Shown: piece after piece, positions 24,755 to 32,548 of the stretch | How positions within the stretch are numbered: the first letter of the stretch is position 1 | How the letters are laid out: each line of letters starts with the position of its first letter | Assembly (NCBI GenBank): GCA_963792125.1 | Contig: CAWBVA010000008.1 | Location: 1 to 43,275, forward strand | Origin: Methanocella_A sp963792125 | Lineage (GTDB): Archaea > Halobacteriota > Methanocellia > Methanocellales > Methanocellaceae | Direction of reading: 5' to 3' | Length of the DNA stretch: 43,275 bases | The notes under the pieces: generated by a model | Database searches by the model: none | The model's input: the letters and a program-made list of their open reading frames with translations, nothing else | Told to the model about the DNA's origin: nothing | Translations under genes and position numbers: made by a program

Positions 24755-25402
24755 ATGCTCGAACAACTGCTGTTTGAATTCTTCGTTGGCGTCGGCACGA
24801 TAGCCTTTGCCATCTCCGGGTCGTTCAAGGCGATCAGGCACGAGCTGGACGTGCTGGGCGTGCTGGTGCTCGGCTTCGTCACCGCTCTGGGCGGCGGGCT
24901 GGTCAGGGATGCCCTCCTGCACACGACGCCTGCCGCCTTCCTGGACCTCGGGCCGGCCGTATATGCGCTGATCGGCTGCCTGATCGCCATCATGTCCAAC
25001 GCCGCCTTCAAAGACCTCATCCTCCCCCTGGCCCGGCCGGAAGGGCGCGTATTCCTGGTGCTCGATGCAATCGGCCTTGCTGCGTTCACTGTGCTCGGCG
25101 CCCGGCTTGCGGCAGAGGCGGGGCTGAACATCTTCGGCATCGTCCTGCTCGCGGCCATCACCGGCGTCCTTGGCGGGATGTTCCGGGATGTGATGGTCAT
25201 GGAAGTGCCCCTGGTCCTGAAGGCCGATTTCTACGCCACCGCGACGATCATCGGCGGCGTCCTGTTCACGGCGCTCTACTGGCTGAGCCTGCCTGTGCTG
25301 GTCATATCAGCGGTGACCTTCGTCGTGACACTGCTCCTGCGCCTGGTGGCCATATGGCGAGGGTGGCATCTGCCTGTGCTGAGCAAGGAATACAAGTATT
25401 AG
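24755..25402 (+). CDS. TRIC-like/UPF0126 membrane protein
   Basis: 215 residues with seven hydrophobic segments arranged as two related triple-helix units, as in the YadS/UPF0126 family (trimeric intracellular cation channel homologues in prokaryotes). The repeat signatures are GTIAFAISGSFKAI with ALGGGLVRDAL, and DAIGLAAFTVLGA with GVLGGMFRDVM. Potassium permeability is described for the family; a physiological role here is unknown. GCCGGAGGATG lies just upstream of the ATG. Confidence 0.9.
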   Translation: MLEQLLFEFFVGVGTIAFAISGSFKAIRHELDVLGVLVLGFVTALGGGLVRDALLHTTPAAFLDLGPAVYALIGCLIAIMSNAAFKDLILPLARPEGRVFLVLDAIGLAAFTVLGARLAAEAGLNIFGIVLLAAITGVLGGMFRDVMVMEVPLVLKADFYATATIIGGVLFTALYWLSLPVLVISAVTFVVTLLLRLVAIWRGWHLPVLSKEYKY

Positions 25403-25423
25403 CTTCTGCAAGCACCGGCATGG

Positions 25424-25441
25424 CGGGCGCTCGCGCGCGCA
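25424..25441. repeat. GC-rich interspersed element (GCTCGCGCGC)
   Basis: CGGGCGCTCGCGCGCGCA fills the short gap between the convergent TRIC-like and ligase genes. It is a copy of the element also present near 1645, 12786 and 27158. Confidence 0.45.
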
Positions 25442-25449
25442 TAGAGGAA

Positions 25450-26445
25450 TCAGCCTTCGCGTACCACGCTCTTCGGGTCTTTGTCATATCGCAGGCCCCG
25501 GTACCGGGGCTGGCGCAGACGCCCCTCTTTGGTCCAGTTCTCGAACCCTATTTCGGCCACCAGCTTCGGCTCCACCCAGTGTACCTCTTTCTCCCGGACT
25601 TCCTCGTCGAAAGGTGAAGTCTCCTGCTCCAGCGGCGCGAGCTTTTCCTTGAGCTCACGCAAGACCTGATCGTTGAAGCCGGTCCCCACCTTGCCGGCAT
25701 ACCGGAGCTTGCCGTGATCGTAGTATCCCAGCAGCAGTGCCCCGAACTCGATGCGCTTACCTTTAGGCCCGGTATAGCCCCCTATGACGAACTCCTGCTG
25801 TTCGACACACTTGAACTTCAGCCAGTCGCCCGATCGGCCGTGGACGTAAGGTCCGTCAGCGCGTTTAGCGATCAGTCCTTCCCAGCCTTTGCTGCAGGCT
25901 TCTTTGTAGTACGCAAGCCCGTCGCCCCTCCGATCTTCGAGATAGCGCAACGGGTCCCTGTAAGATAACGCATTTCCGAGGATTGACTTTCGGCTGACCA
26001 GCGGCAATTGCGTTACATCATAGCCTTCGAAATAGAGGATGTCGAACAGGTAGTAGAAGATCGGGATGCCCGTCGCCCTTGCATCCGCGGGGTTGATCAG
26101 GCCCATGCGGGGCTGGAGCATCTGGAAGTCAGTCTGCCCGTCTCTGAAGGCCACGACCTCGCCGTCGAGGATGTAGTCGCCTGCCGGCAGGGCCTCGAAG
26201 GCATCCCTGATCTCCGGGAACATGGTGCTCATCTCATTGCGCGTCCGGGACATCAGGCGCAGCTCGTCGTCTTTCCGGTAAGTGATGCAGCGCGCCCCGT
26301 CCAGCTTGCGGCCGAACACCCACCCGGGGTCGGAAAAGTAGTCGTGGGTGAGCGTGGCCAGCATCGGGTCTTCCCATTCGGGCTCCGGCAGGGGGACCAG
26401 CTTTTTCTTCTGGTCAGCGGGCAGGCTTTCCAGCAGCGTATGCAT
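25450..26445 (-). CDS. ligD: ATP-dependent DNA ligase, LigD ligase-domain type
   Basis: 331 residues, the nucleotidyltransferase plus OB-fold of the LigD-family ligase as a separate protein. Motif I is GRKLDGAR with adenylated Lys47. Later motifs include LDGEVVAF, EGLIAKRADGPYVHGR and GDWLKFKC. It seals double-strand breaks in non-homologous end joining in bacteria, and the same split arrangement was characterised in Methanocella paludicola. It overlaps the phosphoesterase gene upstream by 32 bases, so they are translationally linked. No Ku or LigD polymerase gene is present in this window. Confidence 0.93.
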   Translation of the reverse strand: MHTLLESLPADQKKKLVPLPEPEWEDPMLATLTHDYFSDPGWVFGRKLDGARCITYRKDDELRLMSRTRNEMSTMFPEIRDAFEALPAGDYILDGEVVAFRDGQTDFQMLQPRMGLINPADARATGIPIFYYLFDILYFEGYDVTQLPLVSRKSILGNALSYRDPLRYLEDRRGDGLAYYKEACSKGWEGLIAKRADGPYVHGRSGDWLKFKCVEQQEFVIGGYTGPKGKRIEFGALLLGYYDHGKLRYAGKVGTGFNDQVLRELKEKLAPLEQETSPFDEEVREKEVHWVEPKLVAEIGFENWTKEGRLRQPRYRGLRYDKDPKSVVREG

Positions 26446-27064
26446 GCGCAGCCTCCACGGCCTCGCGGTTGATCTGTTCCAGGCTGCGGCCGGTCACCGC
26501 CGAGTCAGGCTCCGTCTTCTCCGGGTCAGGAGGCTTGCCCGCATACTGGTCCTTCATCTTCACCAGCAGCCACTTCCGGGTATCGTCGCCCCCTCCGCCC
26601 ATGCCTTTCGTGCGGATGAGCGCGTAGCCGCCCTTGAGCTTTTTACCCTCCAGCCATACCTCGATCTTGCCTTCGTTGAACGACTGCTCCATCGATTCAT
26701 GGTGGTCCTGCTTTTCCGCCCGCAGGTTCCGGTACGTGCCGATGTCCCAGACCATGACGGTGCCCGCGCCGTAGTTGCCCTCCGGGATGACTCCCTCGAA
26801 GTTCGCGTAATCGATCGGGTGGTCTTCAGTGAGCATAGCGAGGCGCATGGTACGCGGTGTGGTTGACGGCCCTTTGGGGACTGCCCAGGATTTTAACACG
26901 CCGCCCCACTCCAGGCGTAAGTCATAGTGGAGATGACTGGCGTCATGCTTCTGTATCACGTAGACAGGCCTGTCCTGTGTCGGCTCTTTCTCACCGTAGG
27001 GCTCGGGCGTTCGCTGGAACTGCCGTTTTTCGTGGTAAGTCTCCAGGGGTTCATTCGGCGGCAT
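26414..27064 (-). CDS. LigD-type 3'-phosphoesterase
   Basis: 216 residues corresponding to the LigD PE domain as a free-standing protein. Characteristic segments are VIQKHDASHLHYDLRLEWGG (catalytic His and Asp region), SWAVPKGPS, FEGVIPEGNYGAGTVMVWD and KWLLVKMKD. It trims 3'-phosphate or ribonucleotide ends before ligation in NHEJ. The C-terminal about 40 residues are a charged tail. It sits directly upstream of, and overlaps, the ligase. Confidence 0.93.
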   Translation of the reverse strand: MPPNEPLETYHEKRQFQRTPEPYGEKEPTQDRPVYVIQKHDASHLHYDLRLEWGGVLKSWAVPKGPSTTPRTMRLAMLTEDHPIDYANFEGVIPEGNYGAGTVMVWDIGTYRNLRAEKQDHHESMEQSFNEGKIEVWLEGKKLKGGYALIRTKGMGGGGDDTRKWLLVKMKDQYAGKPPDPEKTEPDSAVTGRSLEQINREAVEAAHAYAAGKPAR

Positions 27065-27103
27065 CGGTCCTCCAGTCTGCTGGTTATTATATGACGTCTG
27101 CGA

Positions 27104-28402
27104 TTAAAAGTATTTCATAGAAAAAGGCGCATAAGCCTGCCGGACGTACGTGTTGAGCCAGGCAGGCGCTCGCGCGCGGACGCTGGATGGCAAGGCTGGG
27201 AATGGTATTATTTTACGAGGATTGAGCTTCCCGACGTACTCTGCAAGGAAAGCCTCAAATCGCTTCATGTCCTCGACGCTGGCGAATCCCGCGTTAGCCC
27301 AGTTAGGGCTGCCGCCACCCTTGCCGTTGAAAGCCTGTAGCTGTTCCTTGAAAACCTTGCCGCAATTGATGTCAGCGAACCCGTCGCCCCGGGCAAAAAC
27401 GAGGCGCTTATCGGGCACGGACGAGAGTATCAGCACGAAGTTGCCGTTCTTGAGTATATGCTTGCCCAGGAAGTTTAGCTCGTCGAAGTGCCGGTCGCCG
27501 CAGGATTGCACGATCAACGGCGATGTGGCCGACTTCGCAATCTCCGTGGCCTCGATGTCCAGCAGCTTGTTCTTGAGGGTCTCGATCTCCTTGTTCGCGG
27601 CTTTCAACTGCGAAGCCTGCATATCTATCCTCTGTACCAGCTCGGTCTCCGTAGCCTTGTATTGCCGGCCCAGCGTCGATACGATGTCGTGCTTCACCTG
27701 GTAGTCCCGGAACGCCCGCCCGCCGCACTTGAAATAAGCACGAGTCTGCCCGGCGCCCATCTTCTCGGTCTTCACGATCTTGATCAGGCCGATCTCTCCC
27801 AGCCTCGACACGTGAGTGCCACAGCAGGCGTTGTACTCGACGGTCTCGATCTCCACCACCCGGATGACTTCGGCACCCTCGGGCGGCGTGACGCCAGGGA
27901 ACTTCCGGGCTTCGTCCGGGGAAACGACATGCGTCTTCACCGGGAGGTCGCGGGCAAGGTACTCGTTCGTCTTGTCCTCGGCTGCTTTGATCGCCTGTGC
28001 CGGGATGTCCGGCATGGCCAGCTCGATAGATGCGTCTTCCTCGCCCATGTGGAAGCTCGAAGTGTCAGCCTTGAACAGCTGCTCGAAGACGTTCGAGAGG
28101 ATGTGCTGGCCGGTGTGCTGCTGCATGTGGTCGAAGCGCCGGGCGAAATCCAGGCTGCACGAGACGACCTTGCCCTCAGGAGTCGAAGGCAGGATATGGT
28201 AAATAGTCTGATCCTGCTCATACAAGCCCTCTACAGGGATGCCGTCGATGGTGCCCCTGTCCGCGAGCTGTCCGCCCTGCTCCGGGTAAAATGCTGTCGC
28301 AGCCAGAGTAACGTGATACTTGCCGTCTTTCTCGACTACGTTCCTGACTTCAGTCTGCCATTCTTTGATATAAGGCGATTCGTTGTACAGCCGGCGATCC
28401 AT
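27104..28402 (-). CDS. alaX: AlaX-type alanyl-tRNA editing protein with DHHA1-like domain
   Basis: About 432 residues. It hydrolyses mischarged Ser- or Gly-tRNA-Ala in trans. The N-terminal domain has AFYPEQGGQLADRG. The editing site has the Zn ligands HTGQH and CCGTH. A coiled-coil (KAANKEIETLKNKLLD) and DHHA1-like domain (NGKGGGSPNWANAG) follow, making it the long AlaX form. The start ATG at 28402 begins MDRRLYNESP; longer in-frame starts are less likely. The last about 30 residues after KIIPFPAL are encoded by a GC-rich repeat (27158-27177) and are probably not original. Confidence 0.9.
   Translation of the reverse strand: MDRRLYNESPYIKEWQTEVRNVVEKDGKYHVTLAATAFYPEQGGQLADRGTIDGIPVEGLYEQDQTIYHILPSTPEGKVVSCSLDFARRFDHMQQHTGQHILSNVFEQLFKADTSSFHMGEEDASIELAMPDIPAQAIKAAEDKTNEYLARDLPVKTHVVSPDEARKFPGVTPPEGAEVIRVVEIETVEYNACCGTHVSRLGEIGLIKIVKTEKMGAGQTRAYFKCGGRAFRDYQVKHDIVSTLGRQYKATETELVQRIDMQASQLKAANKEIETLKNKLLDIEATEIAKSATSPLIVQSCGDRHFDELNFLGKHILKNGNFVLILSSVPDKRLVFARGDGFADINCGKVFKEQLQAFNGKGGGSPNWANAGFASVEDMKRFEAFLAEYVGKLNPRKIIPFPALPSSVRARAPAWLNTYVRQAYAPFSMKYF
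27158..27177. repeat. GC-rich interspersed element within the alaX tail
   Basis: CAGGCAGGCGCTCGCGCGCG shares the core GCTCGCGCGC with the other copies in the window. Here it lies inside the 3' end of the alaX reading frame, encoding the VRARAPAWL stretch. Confidence 0.5.
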
Positions 28403-28460
28403 GTGCACACCGGGCAGAATATATGAGATGCTTCCCTTATGGATTTTATCCTTTATCCGC

Positions 28461-28488
28461 CCGGCATGCGTTCGCACGCATGCGCGTG
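28461..28488. repeat. Possible diverged copy of the GC-rich element
   Basis: CGGCATGCGTTCGCACGCATG, continuing into CGCGTGA, resembles the other copies in layout (GGCxxGCG then CGCxCGC), with CGGCATG also present just before the 25424 copy. It contains CATGCGT-TCGC-ACGCATG, a perfect 7-bp inverted repeat. It lies in the divergent promoter region between alaX and pfkA. Confidence 0.3.
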
Positions 28489-28587
28489 ACCAAACGACTT
28501 AGCCCGTTTTCCATGCCCGGGCGAAGCGTCGTGTCCTGCTATTACGTGTGCTTTCATTTATTCTCTCGTCTGCGATAATTTTAAGAG

Positions 28588-29550
28588 ATGAAAAAGATCG
28601 GCGTCGTGACCAGCGGAGGGGATGCCCCGGGCATGAATGCGGCCATCAGGGCGGTAGTACGCCTCGCTTACTCCCGGGGGCTGCAGGTGATCGGCTTCAG
28701 GCGGGGATGGGGCGGGCTGATGTCCAACGATTTCCTGTCGCTGACGCCACGGTCGGTCAGCGGCATCATCCAGTCCGGCGGTACCATGCTTCACACATGC
28801 CGGTGCCCGGAGATCAAGATGGACGAAGGCCTGCGGAAGGCCAGCCGGCACATCGCGGATAATAAGCTGGACGGGCTGGTGGTCATCGGGGGTGACGGCT
28901 CGTTCCGTGCTGCGTCAGCGCTTAGCGGCTATACCGGCGCCCGGATGATCGGCATCCCGGCGACGATAGACAATGACGTCTTCGGGACTGACGAGACGAT
29001 CGGGTTCGATACGGCGGTCAATACGGCAGTGAATGACATCGACAAGATACGCGATACGGCCACGTCTCTGGACCGGATTTTCATCGTCGAGGTCATGGGC
29101 CGGAAAAGGGGTTTTATAGCATCCATGGTCGGCCTGACATCCGGAGCGGAGGTCATACTCGTCCCGGAAGTGCCTTTTAGCCCGGAAGCGCTTTACCGTG
29201 CCATGAAAGCGAACGCTGCGGAAGGCAAGAAGTCGGGCATCATTGTGGCTGCGGAAGGCGTGGGAGACAACAGCCAGCTGGCCAGGGACATCGAGGCCAA
29301 CACAGGTGTGGAGACCCGGCTCAGCATCATCGGCTATTCGCAGCGTGGCGGCAATCCGACAGCCCGGAGCCGGTACCTGGCCAGCCGGTTCGGGGAAAAA
29401 GCCGTAGAGTTGCTTTCCGACAGTGATGGCAACAGGATCGTCGGCCTGAAAGACGGGATCTTTACGAACATTAGCATGGAGGAGTCCTGCAGCAGGGAAA
29501 AGCCGCTCGATCCTGAACTGCTGCGGCTCGCAGGGATGCTGGCAAAATAA
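28588..29550 (+). CDS. pfkA: 6-phosphofructokinase, ATP-dependent PfkA type
   Basis: Phosphorylates fructose 6-phosphate. 320 residues, the length of bacterial PfkA. Motifs: TSGGDAPGMNAAIR (residues 8-21), GGDGSFRAA (101-109), PATIDNDVFGTDETIGFDTA (124 onward) and VEVMGRKRGFIA. Gly at the position equivalent to E. coli Gly104, and Ala not Lys at the 124 position, predict ATP rather than pyrophosphate as donor. Methanogens usually use ADP-dependent kinases, so bacterial origin by transfer is likely. The start is 28588; no strong ribosome site is visible, and an upstream TTTATT block suggests a near-leaderless mRNA. Confidence 0.93.
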   Translation: MKKIGVVTSGGDAPGMNAAIRAVVRLAYSRGLQVIGFRRGWGGLMSNDFLSLTPRSVSGIIQSGGTMLHTCRCPEIKMDEGLRKASRHIADNKLDGLVVIGGDGSFRAASALSGYTGARMIGIPATIDNDVFGTDETIGFDTAVNTAVNDIDKIRDTATSLDRIFIVEVMGRKRGFIASMVGLTSGAEVILVPEVPFSPEALYRAMKANAAEGKKSGIIVAAEGVGDNSQLARDIEANTGVETRLSIIGYSQRGGNPTARSRYLASRFGEKAVELLSDSDGNRIVGLKDGIFTNISMEESCSREKPLDPELLRLAGMLAK

Positions 29551-29559
29551 CTTTATCCT

Positions 29560-31185
29560 TCATTTACCAGGACGATTGTTTAACCGTTCCAGTTCCTTTT
29601 CTGCCTGGAGCAGGGTCTCTTCGGCACGTTTACGCCCGTCGATGTCCCGGACCACGCACATGATCGAAGTGATCTTACCGTCACGGCCTTTGATCGGTAC
29701 CAGCCAGTTGGCCGTCCAGAGGCGCCTGTGCCGGAACTCGGCCAGTTCCTCGAAGTATGCCGGCTCGCCCGACGCCATAACTTTCGATTCAAGCCGCTCA
29801 TGCTGCATAGCGATGGCGGCTGCATAGAGATCACGACTACTTTTACCGACGTACTCGTCCGGGCTTTCGCCGAGGAGGTCCTCTGCATAGCCGTTGAAAT
29901 AGGTGAACCGCCCATCCTCTCCGATGATGTATACCATATCGTGTGCTGCGTCCGCCAGCGTACGGTACAGGCTTTCGCTCTCGCTGAGCGCCTGTTCCGT
30001 CTTCCGGCGGTTCAGGAACCCTTTCAGGGCCCGGGCAAGCGACTCGATAAGGTCCCGCTCCTCAGCCAGGAACGGGCCCTCGTCCTCCTCCGGCCGTTCC
30101 TCGAGATAGACTACTTCTATGAAGCCGTCGAACGCGTCGAAGGTCGTAAACCGGGCGGTCTGCCGCCATTCTGACGGGGCAAAGTTCGGCGTCACATAGT
30201 CCCGGTCATCAAACCGGATACGGGCGGCCGTTATTTCCGGGTATTGCCAGGCTGCGGGAAGGATGGAGACAACCTCCCGGAGCAGTTCCGGCACCGGCTT
30301 CGGCTGCTGGAGTATCTCGAGCGCCCGGTAAGTTGCCGTCAGCTCCTTCACGCGCTCCTGCAGATCATGGACCAGCTTCCTTCGCTCGTCTTCCGACTGT
30401 TTGCGCTCCGTGATGTCCTCGAGCACGAAGATGAAGTACACCGGCTCGCCGGAAGTATCACGGACGAGCGATACAGTTTCGTTCACCCAGACAGGCTTTC
30501 CATCCTTCCGGATGTTCCGCTTCTCGATCGAATATGCGCCAATGCGGCCTGCGGCGAGCTTCTCCCGGTTCTCGGCCTCCGGCTCTGCATCGTGTATGCA
30601 CGTGATGTCCTGCAGCGTCTGTCGGACCACTTCATCGTAAGAGTAGCCGACGATGTCGCAAAACTTCCGGTTCGCCCGCAGGATGCGACCATCCGTGCCA
30701 ACATGGATGATGCCTACAGCCGCCTGCTCGAAGGTGATGCGGAACCGTTCCTCGCTCTCGAGCAACGCATCCTCGGCCAGTTTCCTGTCCAGGTATATGC
30801 GCAGCATCTCGGCGAGGGAATTGATCAGGTCCCGCTCCTCTGCCAGGAACGGCCCCTCGTCCTCCGGCGGACGTTCTTCGGTGTAAAAGATGTCGACAGT
30901 CCCCTCGCTGCCGTCCACGGTCAGGAAACGGGCACTCTGCTGCCAGCCGCTCTCATGGAAATGGCCTGAGCAATATTCATTGCCACCATAGACGATACGT
31001 GCTGCCGTGATCTCCGGGTACTGCCAGGCCGACGGCAGTATGGATACGATTTCCTGCAGCAGCTCCGGAATCGCCCGCGGCTGCTGGAAGATACCGGCCG
31101 TGCGGTGAAGCGCCGTCAGCTCCTTCACGCGCTCGCCCAGCCGGTGCACCAGCCGTTCCCGGTCGTCTGCAGATGGCCTTACCAT
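29560..31185 (-). CDS. PAS-domain sensor protein without kinase, with internal duplication
   Basis: 541 residues, cytoplasmic. Order: sensor module A (about 12-135; ERVKELTALHRTAGIFQQP), PAS 1 (about 145-265; ending VLEDITERKQSE), sensor module B (about 272-395; ERVKELTATYRALEILQQP), PAS 2 (about 402-525; ending VVRDIDGRKRAE) and a short coiled coil. Modules A and B are a tandem duplication, sharing VSILPxAWQYPEITAARI and FLAEERDLIxSLA. No histidine kinase, GGDEF or other output domain is present. It may modulate a partner kinase. It is convergent with pfkA. A complete C-terminus is implied by the stop after RLNNRPGK. Confidence 0.88.
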   Translation of the reverse strand: MVRPSADDRERLVHRLGERVKELTALHRTAGIFQQPRAIPELLQEIVSILPSAWQYPEITAARIVYGGNEYCSGHFHESGWQQSARFLTVDGSEGTVDIFYTEERPPEDEGPFLAEERDLINSLAEMLRIYLDRKLAEDALLESEERFRITFEQAAVGIIHVGTDGRILRANRKFCDIVGYSYDEVVRQTLQDITCIHDAEPEAENREKLAAGRIGAYSIEKRNIRKDGKPVWVNETVSLVRDTSGEPVYFIFVLEDITERKQSEDERRKLVHDLQERVKELTATYRALEILQQPKPVPELLREVVSILPAAWQYPEITAARIRFDDRDYVTPNFAPSEWRQTARFTTFDAFDGFIEVVYLEERPEEDEGPFLAEERDLIESLARALKGFLNRRKTEQALSESESLYRTLADAAHDMVYIIGEDGRFTYFNGYAEDLLGESPDEYVGKSSRDLYAAAIAMQHERLESKVMASGEPAYFEELAEFRHRRLWTANWLVPIKGRDGKITSIMCVVRDIDGRKRAEETLLQAEKELERLNNRPGK

Positions 31186-31252
31186 ACAACAAGGGTTTGT
31201 CTGTATATATTCATAACATGATCATTTTTCCGGCAGCCCGGGGGAAGGATTG

Positions 31253-31642
31253 TCATATGTCGATACTGATTCTGCCGCCTTCCACCCTTACCGGGTACGT
31301 TCTGATGTCACAGGTCTTCGTGTGCTCCATGATCAGGGTAATCCATCGTGAGAAATTGTCCGCGGTCGGCGGTATGGCCTGCTCCCACATGGAATAGGCA
31401 GGCACCGGAGGACTCAAGGCTTTACCTGTCGTTACCTCGAACTGGACGCTGTGCAGCGGGCAGGTGATGATGTAGCCGTTGGCCGTGCCCAGGTCCAGCG
31501 GGGCGTTCATGTGCCCGCACCGGCGCTGGAACGCGTAGAACCGGCCGCTGTCGTTGCACAGGACAATCTCTTTATCATCGACAGTATACGCCCTCATCCC
31601 GCCGGGCAGCAGGTCATCAACGCTTGCTATGTCCCGGAACAT
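31253..31642 (-). CDS. Rieske [2Fe-2S] protein (distal copy of redox operon)
   Basis: 129 residues, soluble. The Rieske cluster ligands are Cys42 and His44 (RCGHMNAPL) and Cys61 and His64 (CPLHSVQF), as in ferredoxin-type Rieske proteins. No membrane anchor. It follows the reductase subunit gene after a single base, so it is the last gene of a four-gene cluster. An electron-carrier role is inferred. Confidence 0.92.
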   Translation of the reverse strand: MFRDIASVDDLLPGGMRAYTVDDKEIVLCNDSGRFYAFQRRCGHMNAPLDLGTANGYIITCPLHSVQFEVTTGKALSPPVPAYSMWEQAIPPTADNFSRWITLIMEHTKTCDIRTYPVRVEGGRISIDI

Positions 31643-31643
31643 G

Positions 31644-32000
31644 TTATTGCTTCCTCCCGGTACGCTTTTCGAATTCCTCGTACGGTATCTGCCTGAGCTT
31701 ATCCGGGTCAGTCACGTCCTTGTGGACGTATAGCCCACACCAGCACATCTTCATGAAATCGAAGTGCGCTTTGTGATAGGGGATGCAGGGACATATGATC
31801 CTGATGTTGTGCTTGTGGTCTTTGGTCAGCCCCTGGCAGGGACAGTACGGCACTCCGTGCTTTTGTTCCAGGTGCACCTCCTGCTCCAGGCAGAAGTCGA
31901 CTATATCTTCGTCCGGCGTGAACTTGTACCCGAGCGGGTCGATCACCTGCTGGAACTGGAACCGCAGTGCTTTCTTTCTCGCCTCGACGTCCATGCTCAT
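31644..32000 (-). CDS. Ferredoxin:thioredoxin reductase catalytic (beta) subunit-like protein
   Basis: 118 residues. Three Cys pairs match the FTR-beta pattern: CPC at 53-55, CPC at 70-72 and CWC at 86-88, which hold a 4Fe-4S cluster next to a redox disulfide. Spacing is CPC-x14-CPC-x13-CWC, slightly different from plant FTR. It transfers electrons from ferredoxin to a disulfide partner. The partner is probably the glutaredoxin encoded directly upstream, whose stop overlaps this start by 4 bases. No variable (alpha) subunit gene is adjacent. Confidence 0.93.
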   Translation of the reverse strand: MSMDVEARKKALRFQFQQVIDPLGYKFTPDEDIVDFCLEQEVHLEQKHGVPYCPCQGLTKDHKHNIRIICPCIPYHKAHFDFMKMCWCGLYVHKDVTDPDKLRQIPYEEFEKRTGRKQ

Positions 32001-32251
32001 GCCACCTGTTTCAGCTGCTCTTCATATTGTTCCGGGTTGTACCCGATGATCACCTTATCGCCGATCCGGACGAAGGGAAACGAGATGTGGCCGGTATACT
32101 TCATCATATCCTTCGAGATCTTTTCCTGCTCCGGCTCGCTGGCCAGGTCGTAGTCGACGTAGTCAAAGGGGATGTTCCGGTCCTTGAAAAATTTCTTCGT
32201 CTTGCGGCACCATGGGCACGTACTCAGTGTATACATCGATACTTTCTTCAT
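31997..32251 (-). CDS. Glutaredoxin-like protein (CPWC)
   Basis: 84 residues with a thioredoxin/glutaredoxin fold. The active site is STCPWCRKT with Cys12 and Cys15. The cis-Pro is in ISFPFVRIG and the C-terminal GYNPEQYEEQL resembles NrdH-type redoxins. Overlaps the FTR gene by ATGA (31997-32000), and the proximal Rieske gene ends 9 bases upstream. Likely the disulfide substrate of the FTR-like reductase. Confidence 0.92.
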   Translation of the reverse strand: MKKVSMYTLSTCPWCRKTKKFFKDRNIPFDYVDYDLASEPEQEKISKDMMKYTGHISFPFVRIGDKVIIGYNPEQYEEQLKQVA

Positions 32252-32260
32252 GCGGCCACC

Positions 32261-32548
32261 CTAGATTTTTACGTAGATTTTGCTATTCTCTGCCTTGCAT
32301 TCGTAGGTCGGTACCCTGATCTCCGGCGCGGTGACGAACTGGCCGGTCCGGACGTCGAATGTCCACTCGTGGCAGGGGCATTCGACGATGAAGCCCCCGA
32401 GCGAGCCCCGGGACAGCGGACAGCCCATGTGGGCGCATTTGTTCGAGACGGCGTATATGTCCTGGCCCCGTCTGACCAGCATCACTGGCACGCCGAAGGG
32501 GAAGACTACGGTCATCACCCCTTCAGGCAGCGCGCCGTCTTCCATCAC
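32261..32548 (-). CDS. Rieske [2Fe-2S] protein (proximal copy of redox operon)
   Basis: 95 residues. Ligands are Cys38 and His40 (KCAHMGCPL) and Cys57 and His60 (CPCHEWTFDV). It is the first gene of the redox cluster. The start at 32548 is a GTG (ATG at 32545), with no ribosome site. A GGGAGG 30-40 bases further upstream and an in-frame W-T-Y-V before the GTG hint that the protein may begin earlier, at a start codon that is not canonical here. AT-rich promoter sequence lies at about 32605-32650. Confidence 0.88.
   Translation of the reverse strand: MMEDGALPEGVMTVVFPFGVPVMLVRRGQDIYAVSNKCAHMGCPLSRGSLGGFIVECPCHEWTFDVRTGQFVTAPEIRVPTYECKAENSKIYVKI

Noticed and set aside
24602..24922. 106-codon minus-strand frame before the TRIC-like gene
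   Set aside because: Overlaps the promoter and the 5' end of a conserved membrane protein gene; no domain.
27488..28426. 312-codon frame opposite alaX
   Set aside because: Antisense shadow of a well-conserved gene.
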